NCBI RefSeq assembly: GCF_030272615.1 | Contig: NC_081413.1 | Coordinates: 558,461,136 to 558,525,135, forward strand | Source of the DNA: Cryptomeria japonica | Lineage: Eukaryota > Streptophyta > Pinopsida > Cupressales > Cupressaceae | Direction of reading: 5' to 3' | DNA: 64,000 nt | Shown here: piece by piece, positions 9,071 to 19,669 of the stretch | Layout: each line of letters starts with the position of its first letter | How positions within the stretch are numbered: the stretch's first letter is position 1 | The notes under the pieces: model-generated | What the model was told of the DNA's origin: nothing | The model's input: only the letters and a program-made list of their open reading frames with translations | The model's database searches: none | Translations under genes and position numbers: made by a program

Positions 9071-10800
9071 TTTGATTTAAAAAACAACGTTAACTAGGGC
9101 ACTGACCCTTAACATAGAAAAGAAAAGCCCGTCGACAGGAAAATGAACACATCAGAGCAAGCTGGAGACCAACAAGGTTGAACAAAGGGAACTTGTCCAA
9201 CCTTCAACAACTCAAACCCAACTCAAGGAGGGGTGTGGACACCCAATCCATTGGGGGGGGGGGAGGTGGGGAGGACTTCCCCTTCCGCTTGTGATAAACA
9301 ACAATCCAGGCGATACTACTCTCGAGGCCATCAAGGGAATCAACAAGTGGAAAAGATCCCACTTGTAAACCATTAGTAAAGCCACTGTCATTAGGAATAT
9401 TCAAAAAACAATCAGGTGGGGAAGACCCCGCAGAGACACTGCCAGATTGTTGTTGTAGAACAACAACAAAATGTTGTTGTAGAACAACAGTAAGAGAAGA
9501 ATTGCTAGGAGAAGAGAGAAGTAGAGGTGCAGGAGCAATAGATGTAGGAGCCAAGGGGGCAAAAGAGTCCATGATAGTGGTAAAATCAGCAAAGGCTTCA
9601 ACAGCAGTAAGGGGCACCTCATCTTAAGAGGATTCAACCGAAATAGAGTTTGAAGCATTAATAGTCAAGTGATCTTCAGTAGCACCCTTCCACCAAGTAG
9701 CAACACGTTTGTGGCGAGAGAGAGAACAGTTTGAAGCTAAGTGACTTATTGAGAAGAACCTTCGACAACAAAAAGGGAGGCCCTCATAATCCAACGACTG
9801 AGTCCAAGGCCTCTCCCCAACTATAAGAACTACATCCCTGGGGAGGCCAGCGATATGTCGACATTGATTAATAGATGAGAAAAGGTAGAAAGAACCATGG
9901 AGAATGTGGCTTTATCAACCTTCAAGAATCTGCCAATGGAGTTACCGATGGCCTCGAAACAAGAAGGCTCCCAGAAATGAAGAGGGAGATTGGGGGGGTG
10001 GACCCAAACCGGATGAACAGAGAGAGATTTAGTAAGGGGGTTGAAGGAAGAAGTCCAGGGCTTAATAGAGATGGAGAAATCCTCCCAAGTCCACAAAATT
10101 TGCAAAACCAAATCACTGTCATGAGTAGAGGTAAAAGAAGAAATGAAAAAGCCTTTAGCACAAGGGAAAAGCTTAATGCCATGAGCAACTAAAGGCTTCC
10201 AAGAATCACTCACCCAACGATGAAGGTCCGAAAGAGAAGGCCAAAAACTAGCAAATCTGTAGACTAAAGCACAACGTTGATAGAAATTAACATTCTCCAC
10301 AACCTCCCGACCACAGACCATAATTGGGGAAGTCTTAGCACAAGGAAGAGGACGAACCCCCTTGGAAGGATGAGCAGCAGATCCAGCCACACGAGTAAAG
10401 CTACGATTCCCAGCAAAAGGAGGTATGGTCTTAGCACCCATAAGAGGGATAACAACAAACTTGGCAGCAGCAACACCAGCCCCAACCTCAACATCATAGG
10501 AAGGAGCTTCGCTAGTAACAAGAATAAAAGGACGACCCCCCAGACCATTAGCATCACCAACAGGAGTCATAGAAAGAGGACTTGAAGTAGTCGCAACACC
10601 AAATAGAAGGGTTTCAACAAAGAAACAATGGGGAGTGACAACCACCCAACCCTCAGCAAGAGCATCACTCCCGTAATGGAGAATGCCCACGAAGCCAGGT
10701 GCAGGCTTAGTCGTGGGCAGGGAGGGTTCTGCAATGGATAGAATGCAGGGAGCAGGAGAATGCATTTCAAAAATTCTTTGTCTCTCCAAGTAGAGTGGTC
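9071..10800 (-). mobile_element. ORF1-only (half) LINE with 16-bp target duplication
   Basis: ACTAAGCTTCATTGTT occurs exactly at 9,055-9,070 and 10,801-10,816, bracketing 1,730 bp. The bracketed minus-strand unit encodes a LINE ORF1-type protein and then ends about 130 bp later in an A-rich tail (the T-rich plus strand at 9,071-9,086), with no endonuclease or reverse transcriptase. A long, variable target duplication and an A-rich 3' end are hallmarks of target-primed reverse transcription. A related 5'-truncated copy at 45,056-45,680 shares the same 3' end, so this is a family and not a chance deletion. It is inserted in the Tat-1 3' region. Confidence 0.85.
9204..10789 (-). pseudogene. LINE ORF1-type protein (DUF4283 plus CCHC knuckle), frameshifted
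   Basis: The longest intact part is a 319-codon frame from 10,789 to 9,830. Residues about 1-165 are Ser/Pro/Ala-rich and not recognised. Residues about 170-315 look like the DUF4283 domain of plant LINE ORF1 proteins: a FWPSLSDLHRWV start, then W-V-x-P-P-N-L-P-L-H-F-W, then an AIGNSIGRFLKVD box. Near 9,830 the frame shifts, and the next frame reads EGLPFCCRRFFSISHLASNC (about 9,734-9,790). That is a CX2CX4HX4C-type knuckle with the second Cys changed to Phe. A Ser/Leu/Pro-rich tail follows to 9,204. The family is thought to bind RNA and form the LINE ribonucleoprotein. The frame opens 12 bases inside the element. Confidence 0.75.
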
Positions 10801-10891
10801 ACTAAGCTTCATTGTTACATAATAAGGCTCAATGATGATAATGTGTTGCACACCACGAATAAAGGCAAAGAAGAGTATTCATCACTATCAT
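10801..10891 (+). mobile_element. Tat-1 3' region, short piece between two insertions
   Basis: Positions 10,801-10,816 are the right copy of the LINE target duplication. Positions 10,817-10,891 continue Tat-1, and the last five bases (10,887-10,891, ATCAT) are the left target duplication of the 11.4 kb element. The sequence resumes at 22,306. Confidence 0.65.
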
Positions 10892-11238
10892 TGATTAGTC
10901 CTAAATGTATAGTTGGTGAATAATCTGATAACACAGTAATTCCTGCACGTACCAAGTATTCATGGAACAGAACAATTGTACATCATATCATAAATGACAA
11001 ATGATAATAATTAGACCAGAAAGTTATATCTTTATTCCAATGTCCAGAGTTGTCCATACATAATCTCCCCCTGCTGAGGTTCCAACCAAACAATATATAG
11101 ACCCGATGGTTGGCCAAGTTGCCAACCATCACCAACTCCCAACTACCCAACAGAAACCTCTCGGCAACAACAAAACATAACCACACATAGCACACTTATA
11201 ATTATTATTCATACTAACATACGTTTTTACCCCTAACA
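10892..11238 (-). repeat. 3' LTR of the 11.4 kb gypsy element
   Basis: 347 bp. On the minus strand it reads TGTTAGGGGTAAAAACG to GGACTAATCA. It pairs with 21,954-22,300. A G6 run and adjacent bases at 11,239-11,250 (minus-strand TTGGGGGGCTAA) sit just upstream and are the likely polypurine tract. Confidence 0.95.
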
Positions 11239-11389
11239 TTAGCCCCCCAAAAACGTAGTCATCCTCTAGATGACTCAGATAAGAGAACTGAAATGAAAAG
11301 CATAGCTAGGACCGAGAAGAGGGAGGAGGCGTCCCTATAGTGGTCGCTGTAGGAGGCTACTATCCGGCCTGAAGTTTCAGGTTCTTTTC

Positions 11390-13462
11390 TGCCATCAACT
11401 ACCATTCGCAAGCTTTCTTTACCATGTGAGCAACTTCCAGTAGCTTTTTATCCTTTTGTTCCAGCTGGGAAGTGAGCGCCGCCACCTGGGCTACTAATGC
11501 CTGTGCCTCCTTCTCCTGTATGCTAAAGCGGGCCTCACAGGTAGTCATCTTCATTTCCATCTCCTTCCTCAGACTCCTCTCTATTGTGGCCAACTTTGCC
11601 TGCTTCTTACCCTCCTTTTTCAGGGTTGTTATGTACATATGTTGAGCCTCTTTCTCCACTTGATGTTGTCGCATCTGTAAGTACACCTCTCAGAAAACCC
11701 CCTCCATGCTGCGGAAGGTGGTGCCTAAAGTGCCTGTACCTCCTATCAGGTGCCTGTGGGTCCAGTTTTGAATCATCTCGGGCGTACTATGGTCCGGTCA
11801 CCCCTACTGCTCAAAGTGCTGTGTGAACTCATCCTTGCACCCCTCGATCATGAAGTGACACAGATTTGTAGCGTCGATTGAATTGTCGGCCTCCATCTGT
11901 CCAGTAAGCTGAGCCATGTTACGTGCAACATCAAAGAGACCTTGTAGCTCCTCTAAGAATCATCCGAGTGAGCCTATTGGGTCATTTGGGTTGGGTGGTG
12001 TGATATGAAGTCCTATGAAAGCTCCTGCTGGTCCAGTGCTCTGCTTGTCCCTTCCCTATTGCCGTTCCTAATCAGTGGATCTCTCTCCTGCCAGGTCTAG
12101 GACAAAGGTCTCTCTAACTGTGGTCATGCTTGGCCCAATGGCCATGTTATGTGGTGCAAGAGAGGGGGGAAGGTGTGGGGCGAGGGCGAACTGCCCCAAC
12201 CATCCATCCAGCAAGGCATCTATATCGTCATCTGTCAGAGTATCCAAGGTTGCCTCTAAGTTAGTTGACACCGTACTGGTTCCTACTGGCACCATACCAG
12301 TTTCTGCTGACACTGTACCAAACACTATACCAGTTTCTGTCACCACCATACCAGTTTCTACCGCCACCGTACCAGTTTTTGCTGCCACCGTACTAGTTTC
12401 TCCGTCTGCTGTAAGTATGACCAAACTGATTTGTGGCAACGAAACCTGTCTTTGTGTGGGCGGTTCCCCTTCTCCAATCTTCTGAAATAGTACCCCCACT
12501 GGTCGTACATTTACCACTAGGCTGGCTATGGTAAGCACCTCCTGAGGTACCAAGTGTGTCGAGGATAGTTTCAAGGGTGCAAATTTTGCCCTTGTACTTT
12601 TCCATTGCACCCGCAATCCTCCCTGTTGCTCCTCTTCCTCTTCTTCCTGCTACTATGACTCTGTTTCCTCTTCCTTTGCAGCTATGCGTCCTGTCAGATG
12701 GAACCCCTCATCGTCACTTTTCGTGTCTTCCACCTCCTCTGAATCCTCTGCGCTGCTAACCTCTTCAATCTCCATGAAAGTGTCCATTTTCCTCCTCTTC
12801 CTTGTAGGTTGTGCTGTGTCGCCAAGGATGTCTAGGTGGATATAGTAGTACATGGTGGAATTACTTAGTTCTACCCTTCCCCTTGGTTCAAATGTCCCCC
12901 ATTTCTCTGGTGGCGTCTGTAGGTGTACGACATCTAAGAACAAGCTGATAGCATGATGACACATGTAGAACATTTTTTGTTCTAATCTTTAGAAGTCGTG
13001 GATGCGTTGTGCTAGGAGTTGCCCCCAATTGTACACCTTCCCGCATTTGATCCCGTTCATTAATCCAATCATCCATATGGCTATGTCAAAGGCGCAACTG
13101 GCCCCCATCAGGCGACTTTTAACTAGGTCCATTAACATCCTCCATTCCCTAGGTGCGATAAAGATACGCTTCATTCCTCTGCTGTCAGCCTAGGCACTCT
13201 TCCACTGCTCTTCTGTGAGGTCGTCTTTGCACACCAAATCCATCTACCATTTCTTCTTTTCTCTGGTGAGTTTTTTGGTTGGCTTGGCAGCAAATGCTCC
13301 TTTCTCCGGTATGCCAAATACTCGCCTGAAATCCTCAGGTTTGAATGAAACCCACACCGAGTGCCCTTGAAACTGGATGATAGAAACTCGTTCGTGCGGA
13401 TTATAGCCGGATACCATGGTTCGCAGGACTGGCTCAAACTCTTTAATGTTGAATATGGTCAT
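11390..13462 (-). pseudogene. accessory 3' reading frame of the gypsy element (unknown function, coiled-coil end)
   Basis: A chain of minus-strand frames with a few breaks reads from 13,462 down to about 11,390, roughly 690 codons. The N-terminal part (13,462-12,640) is a globular-looking region. It contains VSFKPEDFRRVFGIPEKG, a REWRMLMDLVKSRLMGASC helix and a WGQLLAQRIHDF helix. Next come an acidic Ser/Glu/Asp linker (12,660-12,790) and a Val/Thr/Glu repeat (12,290-12,410). The C-terminus (11,686-11,399) is a long Glu/Lys/Gln-rich predicted coiled coil. I see no signal peptide or membrane segment, so it does not look like an envelope. It lies on the sense strand between integrase and the 3' LTR, where some plant gypsy lineages carry extra ORFs. 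I do not recognise the family. Confidence 0.5.
12293..12412 (-). repeat. 21-bp coding minisatellite in the accessory frame
   Basis: ACCAGTTTCT-type units recur at 12,296, 12,329, 12,350, 12,371 and 12,392, giving spacings of 33, 21, 21 and 21 bp. On the coding (minus) strand each 21-bp unit adds a seven-residue V-x-x-E-T-G-[TMI] step. The period is a multiple of three, so length changes keep the frame. Confidence 0.75.
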
Positions 13463-13559
13463 CTACACATCGTGGTCAACTTGTGCCTTGCATAGCGTGG
13501 TCGACTTGTGCCCTCCTGAGAGATTCCTTCATCACATGGTCTGGAGGGTTTTCCTCCCA

Positions 13560-13931
13560 CTAGGTATGACATTCACTGCCAGTCACACTCTTGAATGCTA
13601 CATTTATTGTCGTGAGTCCCTCTGAGTCCTTTGTTGCCTTCGGTCTGCTCTTGGTTTTCTTGCTATTGGCAGGTTCTATGGCAGTCATGGTTGTGGCTGC
13701 ACTGCTACTGCCTTTCTCTGTTCTTCCCAAACTCTTTCTTGAGTCGTTATTATAACTGCCTGACAGATTGTCTCGCCAGTTTGTACAACCCATTGTATCC
13801 CGCTCAGTTTCCCTGTTGTACAGCTTCTTGCTTGTGTTCTGCCAAACCGACCCTTTACCTTTTATACCTGCGTACTGCCTCTTTGATTGTCCTGTCAAGT
13901 ACCTATTGTACGGATATGGTGTTGCCGTCAT
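13560..13931 (-). pseudogene. basic Ser/Lys/Thr-rich frame upstream of the accessory ORF
   Basis: A 123-codon minus-strand frame rich in Ser, Thr, Lys and Arg, ending about 100 bp before the 13,462 frame. It may be the disordered N-terminus of the same accessory protein after a frameshift or stop. No motif is recognised. Confidence 0.3.
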
Positions 13932-14480
13932 ACTCCATACGCTTCTCTGTCTGCCGCCGTATGGATTTTGTCTTGTGCAAATTCTTCTACACGTGCTGGT
14001 GGGTGTGGACCATACACCATACGGTGGAGATGTGCCTCTACTTCGGGCTATGTTTGTACGGTAACGTCGTACACCGTACGGTATCCCACATTGGCTCTTC
14101 TAGGGTTTTCTTACACCATACACGTACGATGGACAATAGCCTCCACCCCATGCCTTGTACGTCGTACACGTATGTCAAGTGTGTTCCATACGCCGTACAA
14201 TGATACTTGCTCGTGCTTACCCAAACTTCGTACGCCATATAGGTATGGTGAATTTGTGTTCTCCCTCCTCGTGCTTTGTATGTCGTACGCCATACGATAA
14301 CTCCTGATCTTTGACTCTCTTGTACCCTGAATCCGTATGCCATACAGTATGATTTGCTAGCAACTCTTTGCAATCCGTACGCTGTATGGTCCAACTCCCT
14401 GGCGCTCATGCCTTCCTGACTGTGCAATCCGTACACCGCACGGATTGATCAACTCCCTCTGGCTTTCTTTGTCGTCCGTA
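13905..14480. repeat. array of about ten imperfect GTACG dyads
   Basis: Units of the form CCRTACGNCRTACGG or decayed versions occur near 14,010, 14,058, 14,116, 14,157, 14,186, 14,229, 14,282, 14,333, 14,374 and 14,427. Single half-sites lie at about 13,871, 13,908, 13,935, 13,956 and 14,474. Spacing is 29-58 bp with unrelated sequence between. Many CG steps have become TG or CA. The array lies inside the gypsy element between integrase and the accessory frame. Confidence 0.75.
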
Positions 14481-15785
14481 CAAGTGGTTCTACTCAATGC
14501 TGTTTGGTTGTCGGGTTCACCCTGCTCTCTTTCCTGTGCTGTGCCTAATGGGGTCTCGTGGCAACTTTTATAAGCACTTTTCTTTGCCAGGGTTAGGGTT
14601 AGGTATACATGTTTTATTAATTTAACATAAAATACTTGCTTTTTTAGCAATCTTAATTTTTCCTTACTGGTTTTGCTTGTACTTGCCTGACATTCCAATT
14701 TTTTAATGCCTTTTGATTTGGCCTTCTTGTATTTCTCCTCCTCAGCCTTTAAGACCCCTTGTTTTTCTAGTCGTCTTACTTCTTTTGTCTGGCACGACTT
14801 TTTCAATATTAGCTTCCTTGCCTTTAGTTTACCCCGGTACCGCTTGGCCTGATTGTGCCCTTTGGCTGGCCTTCTGTAGGCCACTGGCCAGTTTATTGTG
14901 TTTGTTTTTGTGTGCATGGAGTTTCCTTGTCTCCTTTGTTTCCTTCTTACTGGCCCTTTACCTTGCTTTTTCCTCCATTTCTTCCCTAGTTCGTCGTTCC
15001 TCGTCTTGTCCTCCTTCCATTTCTTGTTTGGTTCCTGTTCGGAGTCTCCATCCCCATTGTTCCTCCTTTTTACTCCTGAGGTATTGTTGGGCATCCTCAT
15101 TCTTATTTATGAGTCGTGCAACCACGTACACACATGTGGTAGTCTTCTGTAGCACTCTTGTGCACAACACGTCCCTACGTATTCCAGGTCCCATATCTTG
15201 TCCACTAGTGGGGCGAGTCCCACACCCTTGTAGAAGCCGTCAATGTACTAGTCCCCATATTGGTGGTACCATTTTACTCTTTCTCCATCGATCTTTGATT
15301 GTCTAGCTGGGTTGGGGATCACCCGGTACAATGAGTTAGGTCCGACCTCTACCTCACCTGCTTCGGAAGCGATGACAAATAGGTCCTGTCTTCAATACCA
15401 TTTTTAAACATGGGCCTAGGGTTGCCCCATATTCTTCTAGGTTGAGCTCTTCCTCCAGGTCCACCGGCTCCACCCCTTTAAGTAGGTTCTCAGCTTTCCT
15501 CCGAGCTTCTACTTCTTCGTCAATATCATATGCAACGTATCCCTCCCGAGCTCCTTCATATGGGGCCCATTTTTTTCAATATCCTGAAACTCGTACCCAC
15601 ATAGCTGGGTCTTTGAAATACGCATTTGTGAGATGTTTGTGAATCCTGGGAACCACTACACCTTCCACCCTTTTTGGCACAAAGTCGTTCTTCCATAGCC
15701 AACAAGGGCTTCGCCCAATCATCCCTCCGATAGGGTTCTCCCTACCAGGTCTTCCTCGATCTCCTTTCTTTAACCAATGGTCCAA
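14357..15785 (-). pseudogene. integrase C-terminal extension and Lys-rich region
   Basis: Downstream of integrase, minus-strand frames read first WVRVSGY...KKWAPYEGAREGYVAYDIDEE, then EARRKAENLLKGVEPVDLEEE (15,640-15,430, through frameshifts). A 247-codon frame (15,100-14,357) follows that is about one quarter Lys plus Arg and contains repeated KK/RK clusters. This looks like once-coding sequence and not random filler, but I know no family for it. It may be a basic nucleic-acid-binding tail of pol or a separate accessory protein. Confidence 0.35.
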
Positions 15786-16938
15786 TGCCCTCTCATGGCG
15801 TATCCTAGCATGTTGATCCCAATCACAGGTTTATTTCTTTCCCTGTAGATTTTTAACTTGGAACTGTTCATCGAGTCCCTGATCGGATTGTTATCCAAAG
15901 TCGTGAGCTTCACTGCTCTATTTCTACCGACCTCTCTGATTTTATAGGCTCCGAGCCAACGAACCTTGAACTTCCTTGGTCGAAGTTTGTTCCAACCATT
16001 ATACTTCAAAACTAACTGTCCCAGTTGGAAGTTGGCCTTCCTCAGATGTTGTTCATGCCAATGCTTCTACCGATATTGTGCCACCTTAGTGGCCCATTGT
16101 GCCTTCAGTCTCCATTCATCCAGCTTTATCAACCCATCAAGCCTTGCATTCATGCTTTCGGTGTCCCCTAGTCGATTTTCTACCGCCACCCGAAGGCTCG
16201 ACATGGTGTACTTGACTGGTACCACTGCCTCCTGCCCATACATGAGCTAAAATGACGTATGCCCAGTAGTGACTTTGTATGTTGTACAGTAGGCCCATAG
16301 CATGAATGGCATTCTTTCCTCCCAGTCTTCTTGTTCCACCCCACACGATTTGTAGATTATTGATTCAACACCTTGTTGGTTGCTTTTGCCTGTCCATTAG
16401 CGCGGGAATAGTACAGACTAGATAGGTTATGAAATATTTTTAATTCCATGGTCATGGTACAGATTACTTGATTGACAAAGTGCACTCCTCCGTCACTGGT
16501 GATTTGAAGTGGTATTCTGTACCTGGTGACAATCTGTTCATACAAGAACTGTGTCCTACTCAGAGCCGTGTTATCCAGCAAGGCCCGAGCTTCTCTCCAC
16601 TAGGTGAGATATTATGTGGCAACTACAATATATTTGCACCGGTGTAGGTTAATTATCTTGAGAGGTCCCACAAAGTCCAAACCCCATCATTCAAATAGTT
16701 CCTGTGGCTGCGAAGGGAAGAGAGGCATGAAGTCCCTTTTGAGAGGTTTTCCCGCTCGTTGGCAAGTGTCGCATCCGATCACCCACTCTCGGGCGTCGGT
16801 GTGTAGGGTTGGCCACCATAGACCCGACATAAGCACTTTCCTGGTGGTTGCATCTGGTCCCATATGTCCGCCTACCAATCCATCATGTTCCTCCTTTAGT
16901 ACACCACAAATTTCCTCCTCCATGACACACCTCCTCAA
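15770..16938 (-). pseudogene. gypsy integrase (HHCC, DDE core, C-terminal domain), inactive
   Basis: The zinc-binding HHCC motif is complete at 16,938-16,760: EEHDGLVGGHMG, then GCDTCQRAG. The core shows its first Asp in WGLDFVGP (about 16,680-16,660, just after a stop) and its second Asp in ITSDGG (about 16,490). The third acid is missing: the NGQAxATNK motif at about 16,385 carries Lys in place of Glu. A C-terminal KLRPRKFKVRWLGAYKIREV stretch (16,009-15,900) is the SH3-like DNA-binding end typical of gypsy integrases. At least two frames and several stops are used. Integrase would insert the cDNA, and this one cannot be catalytic. Confidence 0.85.
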
Positions 16939-16941
16939 GAT

Positions 16942-17613
16942 CTAGTCAAACCCCATCTTATATAAAATCTGATTGATTAGTTGGAAGGTTTTTCTCTTTA
17001 GTGCCAACTTTCTTTGTTCCCCTGAAGGCATCTCGCTTGGAAATGTGAAGGTAGATAGGTACTGGCCTATCTTTTCATACCAGGTTGGTAGTATTACAAT
17101 TTGAAACAAGTGTGCGTCTGGAAAGTCTTCGTTTACTCCCTCAGCTAGTTCCCCTGATTTGATCCTTGATAGTTGGTCGACTATTACATGGGACTTCCCT
17201 AGCCGTACGCCAATGGTGAAGGTGAATTCCTGTAAGAGCAATAGCCACCGGCTTACCCTCCCTTGAATGATTGGTTTATTCACTAGGTACATTAGTGCTT
17301 GATGGTCCACATAAAATGTGAATAGCATAGCCAACAAGTAGTGCAGAAATTTTGTACTACGTACACCATCCCCAGTGCTTCTCGCTCCGTTGTGCTATAG
17401 TTTCGTTCAGCCTTTGACAAAAGTCGGCTTGCAAAGAAGACAAAATAGTCTAGTCCTTGCGCCCCTACCTGGGCGAGAGTAGCACCAATTGCAAAGTTGG
17501 AGGCGTCGACGTGTACATGAAATTCCTTGTTCCAGTCTGGGTACACTAATATCGGTGCACTCACCAGTCAGTCTTTCAATTCCTTGAAGGCTTCTTCTTG
17601 CTTCGTACCCCAC
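16942..17613 (-). pseudogene. gypsy RNase H domain, frameshifted
   Basis: HVHVDASNFAIGATLAQVG (about 17,530-17,470) carries the first catalytic Asp, TEREALGMVY the Glu, and FYVDHQALMYLVNKP (about 17,320-17,270) the next Asp. The reading frame changes between 17,370 and 17,337. The end of the domain reads HVIVDQLSRI near 17,175. It would degrade the RNA template during cDNA synthesis. It follows RT directly, as in all gypsy elements. Confidence 0.85.
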
Positions 17614-17660
17614 ACAAATGGTTCTCCCTTCCTTGTCAACTTATCTAATGGCTAAGACAC

Positions 17661-18488
17661 CTACGCAAAGCCTTTGATGAATCTTTGGTAGTAGCCGACA
17701 TGGCCGAGGAATGATTTCACCCCTGTTACGTTCATTGGGCTTTCCATGTTGACGATTACTCCTATCTGGTTTGGGTCTGTCTTCAATCCTTCTTTACAAA
17801 CAATTTGGCTTAGGAGTTTCCCTTGTGGTACTATAAACCTACACTTCTTTGGATTTAGGGCTAATCTAGCCTTTCGACATCTTTCTAGACATTCTCCCAA
17901 AGCCTTCAAATGGGTGTCCTGATCGCTAAAAATTGATCGATCATCCAGAAATGCTCTGAAATTCCCTATTGACATCTTGTAAAAAATATGCAAAATTATG
18001 CGCTAGAAGGTCCCAGGTGCATTGCATAGCTCGAAGGGCATGCGATTATAGGCATACACTCCTTCCTCCACCATGAATGTGGTCTTCAACTTATCTTCTT
18101 CTGCAATACTTATCTGGTTGTACTCAGAGAATCCATCCAAAAATGTGTATATTTCGTGCCTGACGACTTCTTCCAGGATACTATCAGTGAATGGGATCGG
18201 AAATGGATCCTTGTTGGTTACTACATTTAGGCACCTGAAATCCACACATATCCTTATCTGATTAGCCTCTTTTTTAAGGGAGATGACTATTGGAGACACC
18301 CAGTCACTTATTTCCACTTTGAATATAATCCCTGCTTCCAACATTTTATTGATCTCCTCATTTACTTTGGCTACGTAGTTTTTGTTCATTTGTACGGCTT
18401 CCTTTGTACCGATTGGGCTACTAGTATGAGGGTTATGTGATGCACGCATAGCTCTGGCAGTACCCCCTTCAAGTCTTTGTAGGTCCAA
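17661..18488 (-). pseudogene. gypsy reverse transcriptase
   Basis: The motifs fall in order on the minus strand: ISDWVSPIV; RICVDFRCLN (first catalytic Asp, about 18,240); YTFLDGFSEYNQI; KTTFMVEEGVYAYNRMPFEL (about 18,030); FRAFLDD in place of YVDD (about 17,955); then LNPKKCRF and SFLGHVGYYQRFI. A stop lies just after the CNAPGTF box at about 18,003. The start of the domain is in the frame running up to 18,571. The Asp residues needed for catalysis are present. The family copies element RNA into DNA. Confidence 0.9.
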
Positions 18489-18499
18489 GAAAAGACATC

Positions 18500-19120
18500 T
18501 TTATATTCCAGAAATATCTTGAAGGTTGCTACCTTCAGCATAAGGTTCCAGTCATCTCCTACTAGTATCACCTATGGTTCTGCCTCATTGCCCAGATTAA
18601 TCTTCTCCACACCCCGTTCCTCATACTTGATGGGTTTATCCCTTTCAAACTGGTGTGCTGGCGTGTCATCCACTCTTGCCATTCCCTCTTGGTATCTACC
18701 GTACTCTTCGGGAAAGGATTGTTCTTCCGTCCCGCCGCTTGATTCTCCTATCTCACATATTTGAAGCATGTGACATTCTGGGTGGAAGACCTCATAGTCC
18801 TCCATTTTCCAATGAAAAAGTCCCACCAGTGAACTGGCTTCATCCTCCGAACACCCGTCCAATTCCAACACTCCTTCCTTGTCGAGCTATTTCCCTCCTC
18901 TGTCTCCTTCAAAGCTCCACTCCCATCGATTGGAATCTTCTGAGTCAGAGTCTGATGATGCAAGCTCTTTGCTGACGGACTAGTTCCTAAGATCAATTAC
19001 TTACTTATGGCCATCATTCTCGATTGAGAGCATATTCCTTTTCCAGTTGTGGTTGGCTTTGGCCATGATCAGCCACCCCCTTCCTAGAAGAGCATCGTAC
19101 ACTTTCCTTTCCAGAGGAAT
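18500..19120 (-). pseudogene. gypsy protease-RT linker
   Basis: Minus-strand frames rich in Glu and Asp with several frame changes (18,871-18,572 and 18,996-18,748). They join the protease to the reverse transcriptase. No enzymatic motif is seen. Length and position suit a polyprotein linker. Confidence 0.45.
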
Positions 19121-19144
19121 GGCTACAAAATTGATAAGGAATTG

Positions 19145-19642
19145 CTACGTCCCAATTATCACCTTTTGTGCCATGAGGGTGCCAAGGGGTTTGATGCCGT
19201 GTTGATCTACCCTAACCAGGTGGAAGGTTGGTGGCCATAGTGTTGGCTTGTCGAGGCTTTGCCAAGTTTCCTTGGGCAGTATGTTGACTCCGAACCCACC
19301 ATCAACAATGTTGTTTATTAGCTTTTGTCCCAATATATCCATCTCTACCACTGCGGGTTTTCGTCTGACGCCCATCACTAGTAGCATAGGGTTCATGGCA
19401 TCCATACTGGATCCCTTCACCAGGTATGTACCAGACTTTGTCATCGTTTGGTGTTCCTAACCGATGGTAGTGTCCCTGGTTACATTTGTCAGAGCCATCC
19501 TTAATTGTGGCATGGTTTGTGGAAGGTTAGACACCCGTACGGGTATTGTGGTTTGTAAAATCTGCTTGATGATAGTCTTCTCTAGTTCTGACTGGACTGG
19601 TGTATCAACAGCTAGGTGCGAGGCCCTCCACTCTTTAGCCAT
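19145..19642 (-). pseudogene. gypsy aspartic protease
   Basis: The frame from 19,444 carries INNIVDGGFGVNILPKETW (about 19,330-19,275), the Asp-x-Gly active-site signature in the form common in plant gypsy elements. It is preceded by the strand VVEMDILGQKLIN, and a downstream HGIKPLGTL stretch follows. The upstream frame 19,642-19,457 is its N-terminal linker. The protease would cut the gag-pol polyprotein. A stop separates the two frames near 19,450. Confidence 0.75.
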
Positions 19643-19669
19643 TGCCCACTCGATATCTGCCCTTGCCTC

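Noticed and set aside
13631-14300. Plus-strand frames of 98-190 codons (Cys/Tyr/Leu/Ser-rich)
   Set aside because: They are antisense to the gypsy element and run through the GTACG dyad array. Composition explains them.
13905-14480. CRISPR-like look of repeats with unique spacers (also 50,585-50,825)
   Set aside because: Units are degenerate short palindromes or 7-10 bp cores, there are no cas genes, and the setting is a plant retrotransposon.
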